DNA of 22,442 nucleotides, from positions 1 to 22,442 of the forward strand of contig NZ_CAUASN010000041.1 of assembly GCF_958431955.1 (NCBI RefSeq), given 5' to 3'. Source of the stretch: an uncultured Adlercreutzia sp. (GTDB taxonomy: Bacteria; Actinomycetota; Coriobacteriia; Coriobacteriales; Eggerthellaceae). Shown one piece after another: positions 8,102-15,764 of this stretch. The notes beneath the pieces are model-generated. The model did no database searches. It saw only the letters and a program-made list of their open reading frames with translations, and was not told where the DNA came from. The first letter of the stretch is position 1, and the number at the start of each line of letters is the position of its first letter. Made by a program: the position numbers and the translations under genes.

Positions 8102-9229
8102 ATGCGCAAGATCGCCGTCGGCATAGCAACTGCCCTCCTGGGAGCGCTCTATGCGCTCTGTTCGCTGTTGCCGCAGAAGCGGCGTATCGTGTGCATCAGT
8201 CGGCAGAGCGATGGCGAGCCGGTCGACTTCCGGCTTATCCGCGACTACTGCGAGCGGCGCGATCCGCCGTGGAAGGTCGTCATCCTCGCAAAGCAGCTGT
8301 GCAACCCCGTGGCCTACCTCGCCGAAATGGTGCGGCAGGTCTTCTACATCGCCACGAGCCGAGCGGTGGTGCTCGATTCCTACTGCATCGTCGTGGGGCT
8401 TCTGCACGACCGCATCCGCGTGCCCGTCGTGCAGATCTGGCACTCGCTCGGCAACATGAAGCGGTTCGGATACACCGCCTTCGGCACCGACGAGGGGCAC
8501 TCCGAGGCGACGGCGCGTCTCATGCACATGCACGAGGGCTATGACGCCATCGCCATCTCGTCCTTGAGCTTCACCGAGCCCTTCGCCGCGGCCTTCAACG
8601 CCGCGCCCGCATGGCTCTTCGAGGCGCCCCTCCCCCACGTGGACCTCCTCCTCAGCGCCGAGCACCGCGCCTGCCAACGCGAGGCGATCCTCGCCGCCTA
8701 CCCCCAGCTGCGCGGCCGCGAGACCATCGTCTACTGCCCCACCTTCCGCAAGCAACCGGCCGCCAACGAGGAGGCTGCCACCCTGGCTCTCCTCGACGCC
8801 GTCGACTTCGACCGCTTCAACGTCGTCTACAAGCCCCATCCCGTGAGCAAGCAGGTCATCGACGACCCCCGCGTCGTCACCATCCCCGGCAGCGCCTTCG
8901 ACGCCCTCTTCGTAGCCGACTACGTCATCAGCGACTACTCCACGGTCATCTACGAGGCGGGGCTTTTGGGCCTGCCCATCTACCTGTATGCCTACGACTG
9001 GGACAGCTATCGCGAGAAGCGCGGCCTCACCATCGATTTCGAGAACGACATGCCCGCGCTCTTCACTGCCGACCCGCACGCGATTGCAGCCGCCATCGAG
9101 GCCGGCTCCTTCGACCATGCGGCCTACGCCGCCTTCACCGCCGCCAACGTGGCGCTCCCTGCCGAAGGCTCGTGCACCGAACGCATCTGCGAGGCGATCA
9201 TCGGGATGGAGAAGCGGCGCGACAACTGA
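8102..9229 (+). CDS. CDP-glycerol glycerophosphotransferase family protein (TagB-like)
   Basis: This is a second Glyphos_transf enzyme, 375 residues, divergent from the tarI run. A hydrophobic N-terminus (AVGIATALLGALYALCSLL) probably anchors it to the inner face of the membrane. Motifs are QIWHSLGNMKRFG with His114, YCPTFRKQ (PTFRK at 213-217), YKPHP (KPHP at 244-247) and SDYSTVIYEAGLLGLP starting at 277, then YAYDWDSYREKRG. Size and compactness fit a primase like TagB/TarB, which adds the first glycerol phosphate to the lipid-linked disaccharide, better than a long-chain polymerase; this is inference. The ATG at 8102 has AAAGG upstream; an in-frame ATG at 8018 would add 28 residues with no family resemblance and no better ribosome site. 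The 121 bases between this gene and the converging tagH show no clear terminator. Confidence 0.85.
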   Translation: MRKIAVGIATALLGALYALCSLLPQKRRIVCISRQSDGEPVDFRLIRDYCERRDPPWKVVILAKQLCNPVAYLAEMVRQVFYIATSRAVVLDSYCIVVGLLHDRIRVPVVQIWHSLGNMKRFGYTAFGTDEGHSEATARLMHMHEGYDAIAISSLSFTEPFAAAFNAAPAWLFEAPLPHVDLLLSAEHRACQREAILAAYPQLRGRETIVYCPTFRKQPAANEEAATLALLDAVDFDRFNVVYKPHPVSKQVIDDPRVVTIPGSAFDALFVADYVISDYSTVIYEAGLLGLPIYLYAYDWDSYREKRGLTIDFENDMPALFTADPHAIAAAIEAGSFDHAAYAAFTAANVALPAEGSCTERICEAIIGMEKRRDN

Positions 9230-9350
9230 GCCCAGCGGCTACGAGACGGCACGCATCCGGGCTCGGCGGAACAAGCGGGCCCAGAAGACCCCGGGGCAAG
9301 GACACGACACCGAGCCGCAACCCTCCGGCACGGTCGCTGAATCGGAAGCC

Positions 9351-10100
9351 CTACTCGTGGCCCTCGTAGAACGCGATGGCGTCCTGGATGCTCCCGTCGA
9401 ACTTCTTCGTGCCCTTGTCCAGCACGATGCCGCGAGTGCAGAACTCCTGGGCCGCCGACGAGGAGTGGGTGACGAACAGCACCGTCACGTTCTCGTCCTC
9501 CATGATCTCGCGCACCCGGGCGAAGCACTTCTGCTGGAACTTCTTATCGCCCACCGACAGCGCCTCGTCCACCACGAGGATCTCCGGATCGCTCGACACG
9601 GCGAAGGCGAAGCCCAGGCGCGACTTCATGCCCGACGAATACGTGCGCACCGGCTGGTCGATGTACACGCCCAGCTCGGCGAATTCCACCACCTTGGGCT
9701 CCAGCGCGGCGATCTCGTCGGCATCGAGGCCCATGGCGTGTCCGCGCAGATGGATGTTCTCGCGGCCCGTGAGCGCCATGTCGAAACCGGCCGTCAGCTC
9801 CAGAAGCGCGCTCACCGTGCCGTTGACCGTCACCTCGCCGGTAGTGGGGAACGTCACGCCGGTGATCATCTTCAGGGCCGTCGACTTCCCCGCCCCGTTG
9901 TGCCCCAGAAACGCCACGGCCTCGCCCTTGCGGATCTCGAAGGACAGATCGTTGCTCGCGTTCACCTTGGTGACGAGCTTGCGCTTGTCCTTGCCGCGGA
10001 ACACGCTGAGGAAGCGCTGGCGATCGTTCTCGTAGAGCTTGTAGGTCTTAGTCACATGGTCGAATTTGATGGCGACGGGCGCCTGCTCGCTAGAGGACAT
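9351..10100 (-). CDS. tagH: Teichoic acid ABC exporter, ATP-binding protein TagH
   Basis: TagH powers export of lipid-linked teichoic acid through TagG. The 249-residue ATPase shows Walker A GHNGAGKS starting at 66, the shortened signature YSSGM at 154-158 (typical of polysaccharide and teichoic acid exporters such as Wzt and TarH), Walker B ILVVDE at 174-179 and the switch His212 in FVTHSS. It lacks the long C-terminal extension of Bacillus TagH and resembles the short staphylococcal TarH. Its ATG overlaps the end of tagG by 11 bases and has GAGGAGGTGG just upstream, inside tagG, so expression of the two subunits is coupled. A role in exporting another surface polysaccharide cannot be excluded, but the neighbours argue for teichoic acid. 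Confidence 0.9.
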   Translation of the reverse strand: MSSSEQAPVAIKFDHVTKTYKLYENDRQRFLSVFRGKDKRKLVTKVNASNDLSFEIRKGEAVAFLGHNGAGKSTALKMITGVTFPTTGEVTVNGTVSALLELTAGFDMALTGRENIHLRGHAMGLDADEIAALEPKVVEFAELGVYIDQPVRTYSSGMKSRLGFAFAVSSDPEILVVDEALSVGDKKFQQKCFARVREIMEDENVTVLFVTHSSSAAQEFCTRGIVLDKGTKKFDGSIQDAIAFYEGHE

Positions 10101-10899
10101 CGGCCACCTCCTCGTGGGTGCGGCGGTAGATGACGAGCGTGACCACCAGCGTGACCGCGAACACCACCACGAATCCGACGAGCGCCTCGGGCTTCTCCCA
10201 GATCCACATCTTGTCGTACACCGCGCAGCGGTACATGGTCACGATGAACGTGATGGGGTTGAACATCAGAATGAACTCTATCACCGGCACGTTCAGCTTG
10301 AACACGTTGAAGATGATGCCCGACAGCCAGAACAGCGGCGTCGAGAGCGTCTTCATCAGGTTCATGAAGTCCTTGCTGATGGCCGAGAGCAAGCTCGTCA
10401 CCAGAGAGAACATGTTGAAGAACACGAACATAAGCACCAGGGCCACCGGCAGCTGCAGCAGGTACAGATCCACCGGCTGGCCGCACAAGAAGTACACTAC
10501 CAGAAGCGCCGCCACGAGTCCCAGCTGGATGATGAACGTCGAGATGCTGAAGATGGTGGGAATGCCCGAGAGCGGGAACTTGATCTTGGTCACCAGGTAC
10601 GAGTAGCGCTTGAAGATGTTGATGCCCGTACCGAGGATCTCCTGGATGTAGAACCACGGCACGAGGCCGCCCATGAGCCAGAGGATGTAGGGCACATCCG
10701 ACCCCGTCTGGTCGGCGCTGCGCAAGCCCACCTCCAGGGCGAACCAGAACACCAAGATGTACACCGCCGGCTTCGCGAAGAACCACAAGGGCCCGAGCAC
10801 CGCGCCGGCAGACACCTTCTTCAAATCGAACAGGCCGAGGCTCAGAATCTGCTTGCGCCAATCCCACTGTTCCTTGAGTATCTCAGAGAGTGTGCTCAC
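10090..10899 (-). CDS. tagG: Teichoic acid ABC exporter, permease TagG
   Basis: TagG is the membrane subunit of the teichoic acid exporter, an ABC-2 type permease with about six helices. Starting at GTG 10899 the protein has 269 residues and opens STLSEILKEQWDW, which lines up with the start of S. aureus TarG as I remember it. Further shared features are LGPLWFFAKPAVYILVFWFA, FPLSGIPTIF, NPITFIVTMYRCA and a C-terminus HEEVADVL. An ATG at 10938 would add 13 residues but has no ribosome site and sits inside a TAGAAT that looks like a promoter -10 element (10937-10942; the -35 is poor). The GTG has GAGG a little close upstream. The choice between these starts is likely, not certain. tagH follows with an 11-base overlap. 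A 210-base gap separates tagG from tagO upstream, so it may have its own promoter. Confidence 0.9.
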   Translation of the reverse strand: MSTLSEILKEQWDWRKQILSLGLFDLKKVSAGAVLGPLWFFAKPAVYILVFWFALEVGLRSADQTGSDVPYILWLMGGLVPWFYIQEILGTGINIFKRYSYLVTKIKFPLSGIPTIFSISTFIIQLGLVAALLVVYFLCGQPVDLYLLQLPVALVLMFVFFNMFSLVTSLLSAISKDFMNLMKTLSTPLFWLSGIIFNVFKLNVPVIEFILMFNPITFIVTMYRCAVYDKMWIWEKPEALVGFVVVFAVTLVVTLVIYRRTHEEVADVL

Positions 10900-11109
10900 G
10901 ATCCTCGTTTCTCGCAACCAATAACGGCGAGGTTCCATTCTACCATTGCTTCGGAGCCATCACATTACCCATATGCGATTCATCGACCGCAGGGACTTGG
11001 CGGCCACGCTTCCCCGGATCTTTCTCGGAACGGATGGAGGGCTCGCCGACGACGCGGCCCGGGAACGAGCTTGCCCGCAACCTCGATCGGAGCGATCGTC
11101 CCGAGGCGC

Positions 11110-12255
11110 CTACCGCCCGTGCTTGCCGTACCAGCGGGGCTTGTCCTCCTGGCGGGTGTGGCGGCCGTGGTAGTGGTGGCGCAGCACCTGGTCGAAGATG
11201 CCGATCTTCCACAGGATGTAGAACGAGCCGACGAGCATGACGGCCATCATGGCCCACACGGCGATGCCGTGGGTGGACGACATCACCCAGGCGCCGATAC
11301 CGAGCAGCGTCGTCCACGCGTACACGATGACCACCGACTTGCGCACGCCGTAGCCCTTGCGCAGAAGCATATGGTGCAGGTGCTTCCGATCGGCCTGCTG
11401 GATGGGCTTGTGGTGGTATAGCCGCCGCGCGATGGCCGCCGCCGTATCGGCGATGGGCACCGCGGCGATCACCACGGGCACCGCCAGCACGATGAGGGTC
11501 GGCGAGCGCATGACGCCCATGAGCGAGATGACGCCGATCATGGCGCCGAGGAGCAGCGAGCCCGAATCGCCCATGAAGATGCTCGCCGGCGCGAAGTTGT
11601 AGCGCAGGAAGGCCAGCGTTACGCCGAGCAGCATGATGGAGAGCATGGCCGTCTCCTCCATGCCACGCCCGAACGCGATGAGGAACAGGAAGAACGACGC
11701 GATGGCCGCGATACCCGCGGCCAGGCCGTCCAAACCGTCGATGAGGTTGATGACGTTCATGAAGCACACGAGGTAGAGCACCGTGAGCGGGTAGGCGAGC
11801 CACCCGAAGCTGATGAAGCCGGCGCCGAAGGGGTTCGCGATGCTGGAGAGCAGAAGCCCGGACGCGGCGATGATGGCGGCGCCGAGCACCTGGCCGGCGA
11901 GTTTCACCCGCGGTGCGAGGGAGTACACGTCGTCCAGGGCGCCGGTGATCACCACGACCAGAAGGCCGCACATGACGCCCACGTGGTTGATGCTCCCGTG
12001 GGCGGGGTGGACGTAGATGCCGGCCCAGCCGAGGAAGAACTCGCCGCTCACCTCCACGATGATGGCCGCGGCGATGCCGCAGGCCATGGCGACGCCGCCC
12101 ATCCGCGGCACCGGGCGCTTGTTCACCCGGCGCTCGCTCGGATAGTCGACGGCATCCAAACGCAGTGCGAGCCTTCTTGCCAACGGGACGCAGATGTACG
12201 TCACGGCGAAGGCAATCAGGCCCAGCACCAGAAAATGTCGCAGTGTTACTCCCAC
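11110..12255 (-). CDS. tagO: Undecaprenyl-phosphate N-acetylglucosamine 1-phosphate transferase (TagO/WecA)
   Basis: TagO starts wall teichoic acid synthesis by moving GlcNAc 1-phosphate from UDP-GlcNAc to undecaprenyl phosphate at the cytoplasmic face of the membrane. The 381-residue polytopic protein has the MraY/WecA motifs in order: PVPRMGG (48-54), the Asp pair in GALDD (108-109), NVINLIDGLDG (167-177), FMGDSGS (227-233) and HLHH (292-295), with about ten hydrophobic helices. The basic, His/Arg-rich tail is cytoplasmic by expectation. The start is GTG at 12255; its ribosome site is weak, and it lies 13 bases after the stop of the large hydrolase gene, so read-through from that gene is likely. 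Just past the stop is a small hairpin (CGATCG arms at 11084-11098) without a T-run. The same enzyme class also starts other polysaccharides; the tag neighbours favour teichoic acid. Confidence 0.92.
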   Translation of the reverse strand: MGVTLRHFLVLGLIAFAVTYICVPLARRLALRLDAVDYPSERRVNKRPVPRMGGVAMACGIAAAIIVEVSGEFFLGWAGIYVHPAHGSINHVGVMCGLLVVVITGALDDVYSLAPRVKLAGQVLGAAIIAASGLLLSSIANPFGAGFISFGWLAYPLTVLYLVCFMNVINLIDGLDGLAAGIAAIASFFLFLIAFGRGMEETAMLSIMLLGVTLAFLRYNFAPASIFMGDSGSLLLGAMIGVISLMGVMRSPTLIVLAVPVVIAAVPIADTAAAIARRLYHHKPIQQADRKHLHHMLLRKGYGVRKSVVIVYAWTTLLGIGAWVMSSTHGIAVWAMMAVMLVGSFYILWKIGIFDQVLRHHYHGRHTRQEDKPRWYGKHGR

Positions 12256-12268
12256 GCAGGCCGGCTGG

Positions 12269-14614
12269 CTAGAACTCGAGGCCCTGCAGCCACTCAGTCA
12301 GCTCCTCGAGCGCCTCGTCGGAAACACCCATGCGCTGCTCGCGCTCCTGGAGGTACTTCTCACGCTCCACGAACATGGCCAGCTGCGCGTCGCTGTACTC
12401 GGACAGCGCCACATCGCGCACATCGACCACGCGCTTGGCGAAGTCGGGCAGCTTGTCGTTCATGGCGGTGATCTTCACCACATCGCCCGTGTGCGGCGCC
12501 TCCACGTAGTAGCCGTCGCCCAGGTACATGGCCACGTGGTGGACATCTCCCCCGTCGGCGAAGAACAGCAGGTCGCCCGGCAGAAGCTCCGCGAAGGGAA
12601 CCTCCACGCCCACCTCGCACTGGTAGTACGTGGTGCGCGGCAGCTCGATGTTGAACACCTCGCGGTAGCAGTACTGCACCAGGCCCGAGCAGTCGAAGCC
12701 GGCCGGCGTGGTGCCGCCCCACAGGTAGGGCACGCCGAGGAAGGAGTTCGCCAGCGACGTGAGGTCGTTCAGCGTGCGGGCCTCGCGCACCGGCAGCGGG
12801 GCGCCGGCGGCGATGAGCTTGTCGAAGCCCTCGAAGCGCTCGGCATCGATGGCGTTCTGATGCTGCTGCATGGCCGTGTCGGCGGCCGGCATGGAGGGCT
12901 TCTCCAGATACACCGGCACATGGTAGAGCTCCTCGGCGCGGGCCATCTGCTCTTCCCAGGTGGCGAGCGCCTGCTGGTACTCGCTCGTGGCGTCCACGTA
13001 GTCGTAGTACTCGGCCACAAGCTCGTCGTAGGCCTCCTTGTCGGCCACGGGATCGAGATAGAGATCCAGCCCCGTCACCTCGTCCTTCACCGGCAGCACG
13101 AAGGTCTCGGTGAGCTCGTAGGTGAGCGGCACGTCGAAGCGGGTAAGGTCGTAGGTCTCGATGAGGTCCTGCAGTTTCTCCGAATAGAAGATGTCGGTGG
13201 CGTAGCGGCCCACGAGGAAGTCGCAGGCGTCCACGAAGGTGTCGGTGTTCGACTTGCGCGCGCCGGCGTAGAAGTCGCCCATGGAGTTGGACAGGAGGTC
13301 GGCGTAGTCGGACAGCGACTCGTCCACGGTATCGTACTGACGGAAGTCGGCCGTGATGGTGTAGGTGGAGCCGGAGCCGTCGTCCTCGCGGGTGGCCAGG
13401 GCCACGGAGTTGCCCTTGTAGGTGCCCTTGATGCCGAACAGGTTGTTGTTGGGCGCCTGGGCCAGCTGGGAGTTGCCCGAAGCAGACTCCAGGATGGCCT
13501 GGGCGATCATGACCGAGGCGTACAGGTCGTTCTCGGCCGCGATGGTGCGGGCCGACTCGCCCACCAGCGAGATGAACTTCTCGGTGGTGAGATCCTCGCT
13601 GTAGTGGCGCGCCACGTAGGAGGAGTTGTCCATATGGGTGAACGAGATGGAGGGCACCGTGACGGCCACCTGCTTGAGCGGCGTCTGGGCCTGGGCCTTG
13701 TTCACCGCGGCGGTGTGGCTCGCATCGGTCGTGCCGCCGGCGCCGTCGGGCTTGGGCTTCTGCACGTTGTCGTCCACCGGGTTGCTCGGGTCGAGCGCCG
13801 GGGGCTCGGGGGTGTCGGGCGTCGAGGGCTTCTCGGCGTCGCCTCCCTCGTTGCCGTCGCCGGGCTTCTGCTCGCCGTCGTTGCCGCCGTCCTCGCCGGG
13901 CTTCTCCGCATCAGCCTGCTTGCCCTGGGAGATGAACACGGTCACCGTGGAGCCGGGCTCCACGGCAGTGCCCCCCTCGGGGTTCGTGGCGATGACGCAA
14001 CCCTTGGCCACCGAGTCGCTGTACTGGTACTCGACCGCGGCCGTAAGGCCCGCGGCCTCGAGCGCGGCTACGGCGTCCTTCTCCAAGGTGGAGGCGCCGA
14101 AGGTGGGCACGACGGGCTTGCTCGTGCCCTCGCCGTCGCCCTCGCCGGGTGCCGACGGGTTCTCAGGGAGCACGCCCTCGGTGCCATCGCCGCCGGGGAC
14201 GGAGCCGTCACCGGAGCCCTCACCGGAGCCGTCGCCCTCGTCGGCGCCGCCCTCGGTGCCGGCATCGCCCGCGCCCTCGTCGGAGCCGCCCTCGGCGTCG
14301 GTATCGGTCGCGGTATCCGAGCTGTCGCCGCTCTCCTCGGGCGCCGCCGGCTCGGAGGGAGCGGAATCCCCCTCGAGCGCGTCGTTCAGATCCTTCTGGT
14401 AATCGCTCTCAGATTCATAGCCGCCGTTGGCCTTCTTGACCTCCACGTCGGCGACGGAGGAGCCCTCCTGGGTCTCGTCGGCCTCGCGGACGTTCGGATC
14501 GCCGTCGCCCTCGTCGGCATGGGCGGTCTTGTAGTTCGCGGCAACGCCGCCCACAGGGGCAACGACCAGGGCAGCAGCTGTGAACAGCGAAACTGCGTTC
14601 TTGGGTGCGGTCAT
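12269..14614 (-). CDS. Secreted multidomain peptidoglycan hydrolase: PASTA, glucosaminidase, NlpC/P60
   Basis: A 781-residue exported cell wall hydrolase with two predicted cutting activities. Residues 1-33 form a signal peptide (hydrophobic FTAAALVVAPVGGVAA, cleavage probably AHA/DE). About 34-165 is an acidic Gly/Ser/Glu linker. About 167-230 is a PASTA domain (DAVAALEAAGLTAAVEY, then TNPEGGTAVEPGSTVTVFIS), which may bind muropeptide stems. A Pro-rich linker follows. About 345-490 is an N-acetylglucosaminidase of the LytG/FlgJ type (QAILESASGNSQLA with probable catalytic Glu376, then NNNLFGIKG). A helical stretch comes next, and about 617-730 is an NlpC/P60 endopeptidase with Cys642 in FDCSGLVQY, His692 or His693 in DVHHVAMYLG, and probably His708. 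ATG 14614 has AGGAGG five bases upstream; an in-frame ATG at 14707 lies at the transcription start and is rejected. tagO follows by 13 bases, linking wall turnover to teichoic acid synthesis. Confidence 0.9.
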   Translation of the reverse strand: MTAPKNAVSLFTAAALVVAPVGGVAANYKTAHADEGDGDPNVREADETQEGSSVADVEVKKANGGYESESDYQKDLNDALEGDSAPSEPAAPEESGDSSDTATDTDAEGGSDEGAGDAGTEGGADEGDGSGEGSGDGSVPGGDGTEGVLPENPSAPGEGDGEGTSKPVVPTFGASTLEKDAVAALEAAGLTAAVEYQYSDSVAKGCVIATNPEGGTAVEPGSTVTVFISQGKQADAEKPGEDGGNDGEQKPGDGNEGGDAEKPSTPDTPEPPALDPSNPVDDNVQKPKPDGAGGTTDASHTAAVNKAQAQTPLKQVAVTVPSISFTHMDNSSYVARHYSEDLTTEKFISLVGESARTIAAENDLYASVMIAQAILESASGNSQLAQAPNNNLFGIKGTYKGNSVALATREDDGSGSTYTITADFRQYDTVDESLSDYADLLSNSMGDFYAGARKSNTDTFVDACDFLVGRYATDIFYSEKLQDLIETYDLTRFDVPLTYELTETFVLPVKDEVTGLDLYLDPVADKEAYDELVAEYYDYVDATSEYQQALATWEEQMARAEELYHVPVYLEKPSMPAADTAMQQHQNAIDAERFEGFDKLIAAGAPLPVREARTLNDLTSLANSFLGVPYLWGGTTPAGFDCSGLVQYCYREVFNIELPRTTYYQCEVGVEVPFAELLPGDLLFFADGGDVHHVAMYLGDGYYVEAPHTGDVVKITAMNDKLPDFAKRVVDVRDVALSEYSDAQLAMFVEREKYLQEREQRMGVSDEALEELTEWLQGLEF

Positions 14615-14703
14615 CACGCCTCCTCTTTGTTCATCATCTCCCACGAAGCCCGCGCCCCGCAGGTTGCGGGGTATGCGAACCCAAGGCAAATCCTTGCCTC
14701 GAA
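14615..14703 (-). promoter_or_regulatory. Structured 5' leader of the large hydrolase gene
   Basis: From the expected transcription start to the ATG there are about 85-90 bases. Two perfect hairpins are visible on the minus strand: GGCAA-GGAT-TTGCC near the 5' end, and CCCCGC-AACCT-GCGGGG (14655-14671). A short A/G-rich run carries the ribosome site AGGAGG. I could not match it to a known riboswitch; the conserved pieces of the c-di-AMP (ydaO) and c-di-GMP riboswitches are not evident. It may be a novel cis-acting RNA or simply stable hairpins. Confidence 0.35.
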
Positions 14704-14709
14704 GCATGC

Positions 14710-14738
14710 ATTATAGCGCGACTTTCCGCGCTGTCCAA
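14710..14738 (-). promoter_or_regulatory. Consensus sigma-70 promoter of the large hydrolase gene
   Basis: On the minus strand TTGGAC (733-738 of the 14-kb block, i.e. 14733-14738) and a perfect TATAAT (14710-14715) are 17 bases apart. This is the strongest promoter I found in the window. It drives the hydrolase and probably tagO. Confidence 0.75.
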
Positions 14739-14780
14739 CCTGCGAAAACGTCTCGTTGGAGCAGTGTTTCGGTGATGAAA

Positions 14781-14816
14781 TCAATGAGAAATTGAGCCGA
14801 ATTGACGCAAAATTGT
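14781..14816. repeat. Phased ATTGA repeats upstream of the hydrolase promoter, candidate operator
   Basis: The plus strand reads TCAAT at 14781, ATTGA at 14791, ATTGA at 14801 and ATTGT at 14812. The first two form a perfect inverted repeat with a five-base spacer. The starts are 10 to 11 bases apart, so all elements face the same side of the helix, about 43 to 78 bases upstream of the -35 element. That arrangement fits an activator or response-regulator site. Which protein would bind is unknown. Confidence 0.35.
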
Positions 14817-15044
14817 TACTGAACTGGCATTTTACGGAAAGCTTCTTCCCATTCGGCTCCAAACGGGGCCGTGGACACCCTGTGAATATTTTTTCCGTAG
14901 GCGACTTTTTTCGCTGATGAACGGGGTCACGGTTGCGAATGAGCGCCGAAGAGGCCGCGGGCGTCCGGGGATGCGCCCCGGGCGACCCGCCGCGAGCCGC
15001 TCGGGGCGAGGCGCTGGATGCGGACGAGGCGCTCCCCTTCCCCG
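14817..15044. other. Intergenic DNA between the two hydrolase genes
   Basis: No gene seen. The left half is AT-rich, with two six-base T runs at about 14890 and 14906 that could bend the DNA. The right half is very GC-rich and carries the hairpin listed separately. Confidence 0.5.
14965..14981 (-). terminator. GC hairpin after the small hydrolase gene, possible terminator
   Basis: CCGGGG-CGCAT-CCCCGG forms a perfect six-pair stem on the minus strand, about 65 bases after the stop of the small NlpC/P60 gene. No T-run follows, so it would be a U-poor actinobacterial-type terminator, or not a terminator at all. Confidence 0.3.
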
Positions 15045-15626
15045 CTAGGCGACGAGGCGCTTGGCGAAGGTGGGGACGAAGTAGTCGAAGGTGGCGCGCA
15101 TCACCCGGCCGCCGCCAGTGGAGGCGTGGATGTACTCCCCGTCGCCGGCGTAGATGCCCACGTGGTACACGCCGCTGCCGCTGCCCCAGAACAGAAGGTC
15201 GCCGGGGAGCAAATCGTCGAGGGACACCGCCTCGCCGAGCGCGCTCTGCTCGGCGGCGGTGCGCGGGAGCTCCATGCCGAGCGCCTCGGCGAAGACCCAG
15301 CGCGTGAAGCCGGAGCAGTCGAAGCCGGCGGGCGTGGTGCCGCCGTAGACGTAGGGCACCCCGAGCTGGCCGTCGGCCGCGTCCACCACCGATTGACGGC
15401 GACCGGCGCGCTCCTCCTCGGCCGCGCGCTCGGCGGCCTCGTCGGCCACGCTGCCGACGTAGTCCTTGATATCGCTGGCGAAGCCCTCCACCTTCGTGAA
15501 GGGGCTCTCGATCACGCCCTCGTCGGCCGAGGCCTCCGGAGCGCTCATCGCGACCATGGTCGCGGAAAGGGCGCAGGCGAGCACAAGCGTGCGAGCCCGC
15601 TGGGAAAATGTTCTGTGAATAAGCAT
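15045..15626 (-). CDS. Small secreted NlpC/P60 peptidoglycan endopeptidase
   Basis: A 193-residue secreted hydrolase expected to cleave peptide stems of peptidoglycan, typically the D-Glu to diamino acid bond in this family. Residues 1-34 form a signal peptide (RARTLVLACALSATMVAM, cleavage ASA/DE). A short charged helical linker follows, then NlpC/P60 from about 80 to the end with catalytic Cys104 in FDCSGFTRW, His155 in VYHVGIYAG and His167 in YIHAS. The segment around the Cys (LGVPYVYGGTTPAGFDCSG) is nearly the same as in the large hydrolase next door, so the two are paralogues. ATG 15626 is chosen because it begins the signal peptide and lies exactly where transcription from the adjacent promoter should start. 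No Shine-Dalgarno is present, which fits a leaderless mRNA. An upstream in-frame start at 15674 would place the promoter inside the gene. Confidence 0.9.
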   Translation of the reverse strand: MLIHRTFSQRARTLVLACALSATMVAMSAPEASADEGVIESPFTKVEGFASDIKDYVGSVADEAAERAAEEERAGRRQSVVDAADGQLGVPYVYGGTTPAGFDCSGFTRWVFAEALGMELPRTAAEQSALGEAVSLDDLLPGDLLFWGSGSGVYHVGIYAGDGEYIHASTGGGRVMRATFDYFVPTFAKRLVA

Positions 15627-15633
15627 GACGGCG

Positions 15634-15662
15634 AGTCTATAAGGCGCGCCGAGACGTGCCAA
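15634..15662 (-). promoter_or_regulatory. Promoter of the small hydrolase, predicted leaderless transcript
   Basis: On the minus strand TTGGCA (15657-15662, 5/6 matches) and TAGACT (15634-15639, 4/6) are separated by 17 bases. Only seven bases separate the -10 from the ATG at 15626, so the first transcribed base should be the A of the start codon. Confidence 0.5.
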
Positions 15663-15764
15663 GGCCCTCCACAAGTCCCGCGCGAGATGCCGACAGGGCG
15701 CCCACGTTCACTTCGCAGGCCCTGCGCAACCGCTCCGCAGGACCTCCATTCCCGATAGGCCCGC

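Noticed and set aside
14615..14703. c-di-AMP (ydaO) or c-di-GMP riboswitch in the hydrolase leader
   Set aside because: The leader is too short for ydaO and the conserved cores of both classes could not be found by eye.
12194..14716. 840-codon plus-strand open frame opposite the large hydrolase
   Set aside because: It mirrors the hydrolase gene in a GC-rich genome. Its composition (Val, Gly, His, Leu repeats) is that of an antisense shadow, whereas the minus strand encodes recognisable domains.
14781..14830. WalR-type TGTWAH direct repeat box
   Set aside because: One half-site (TGTTAC) is present but the second half-site at the correct spacing is poor.
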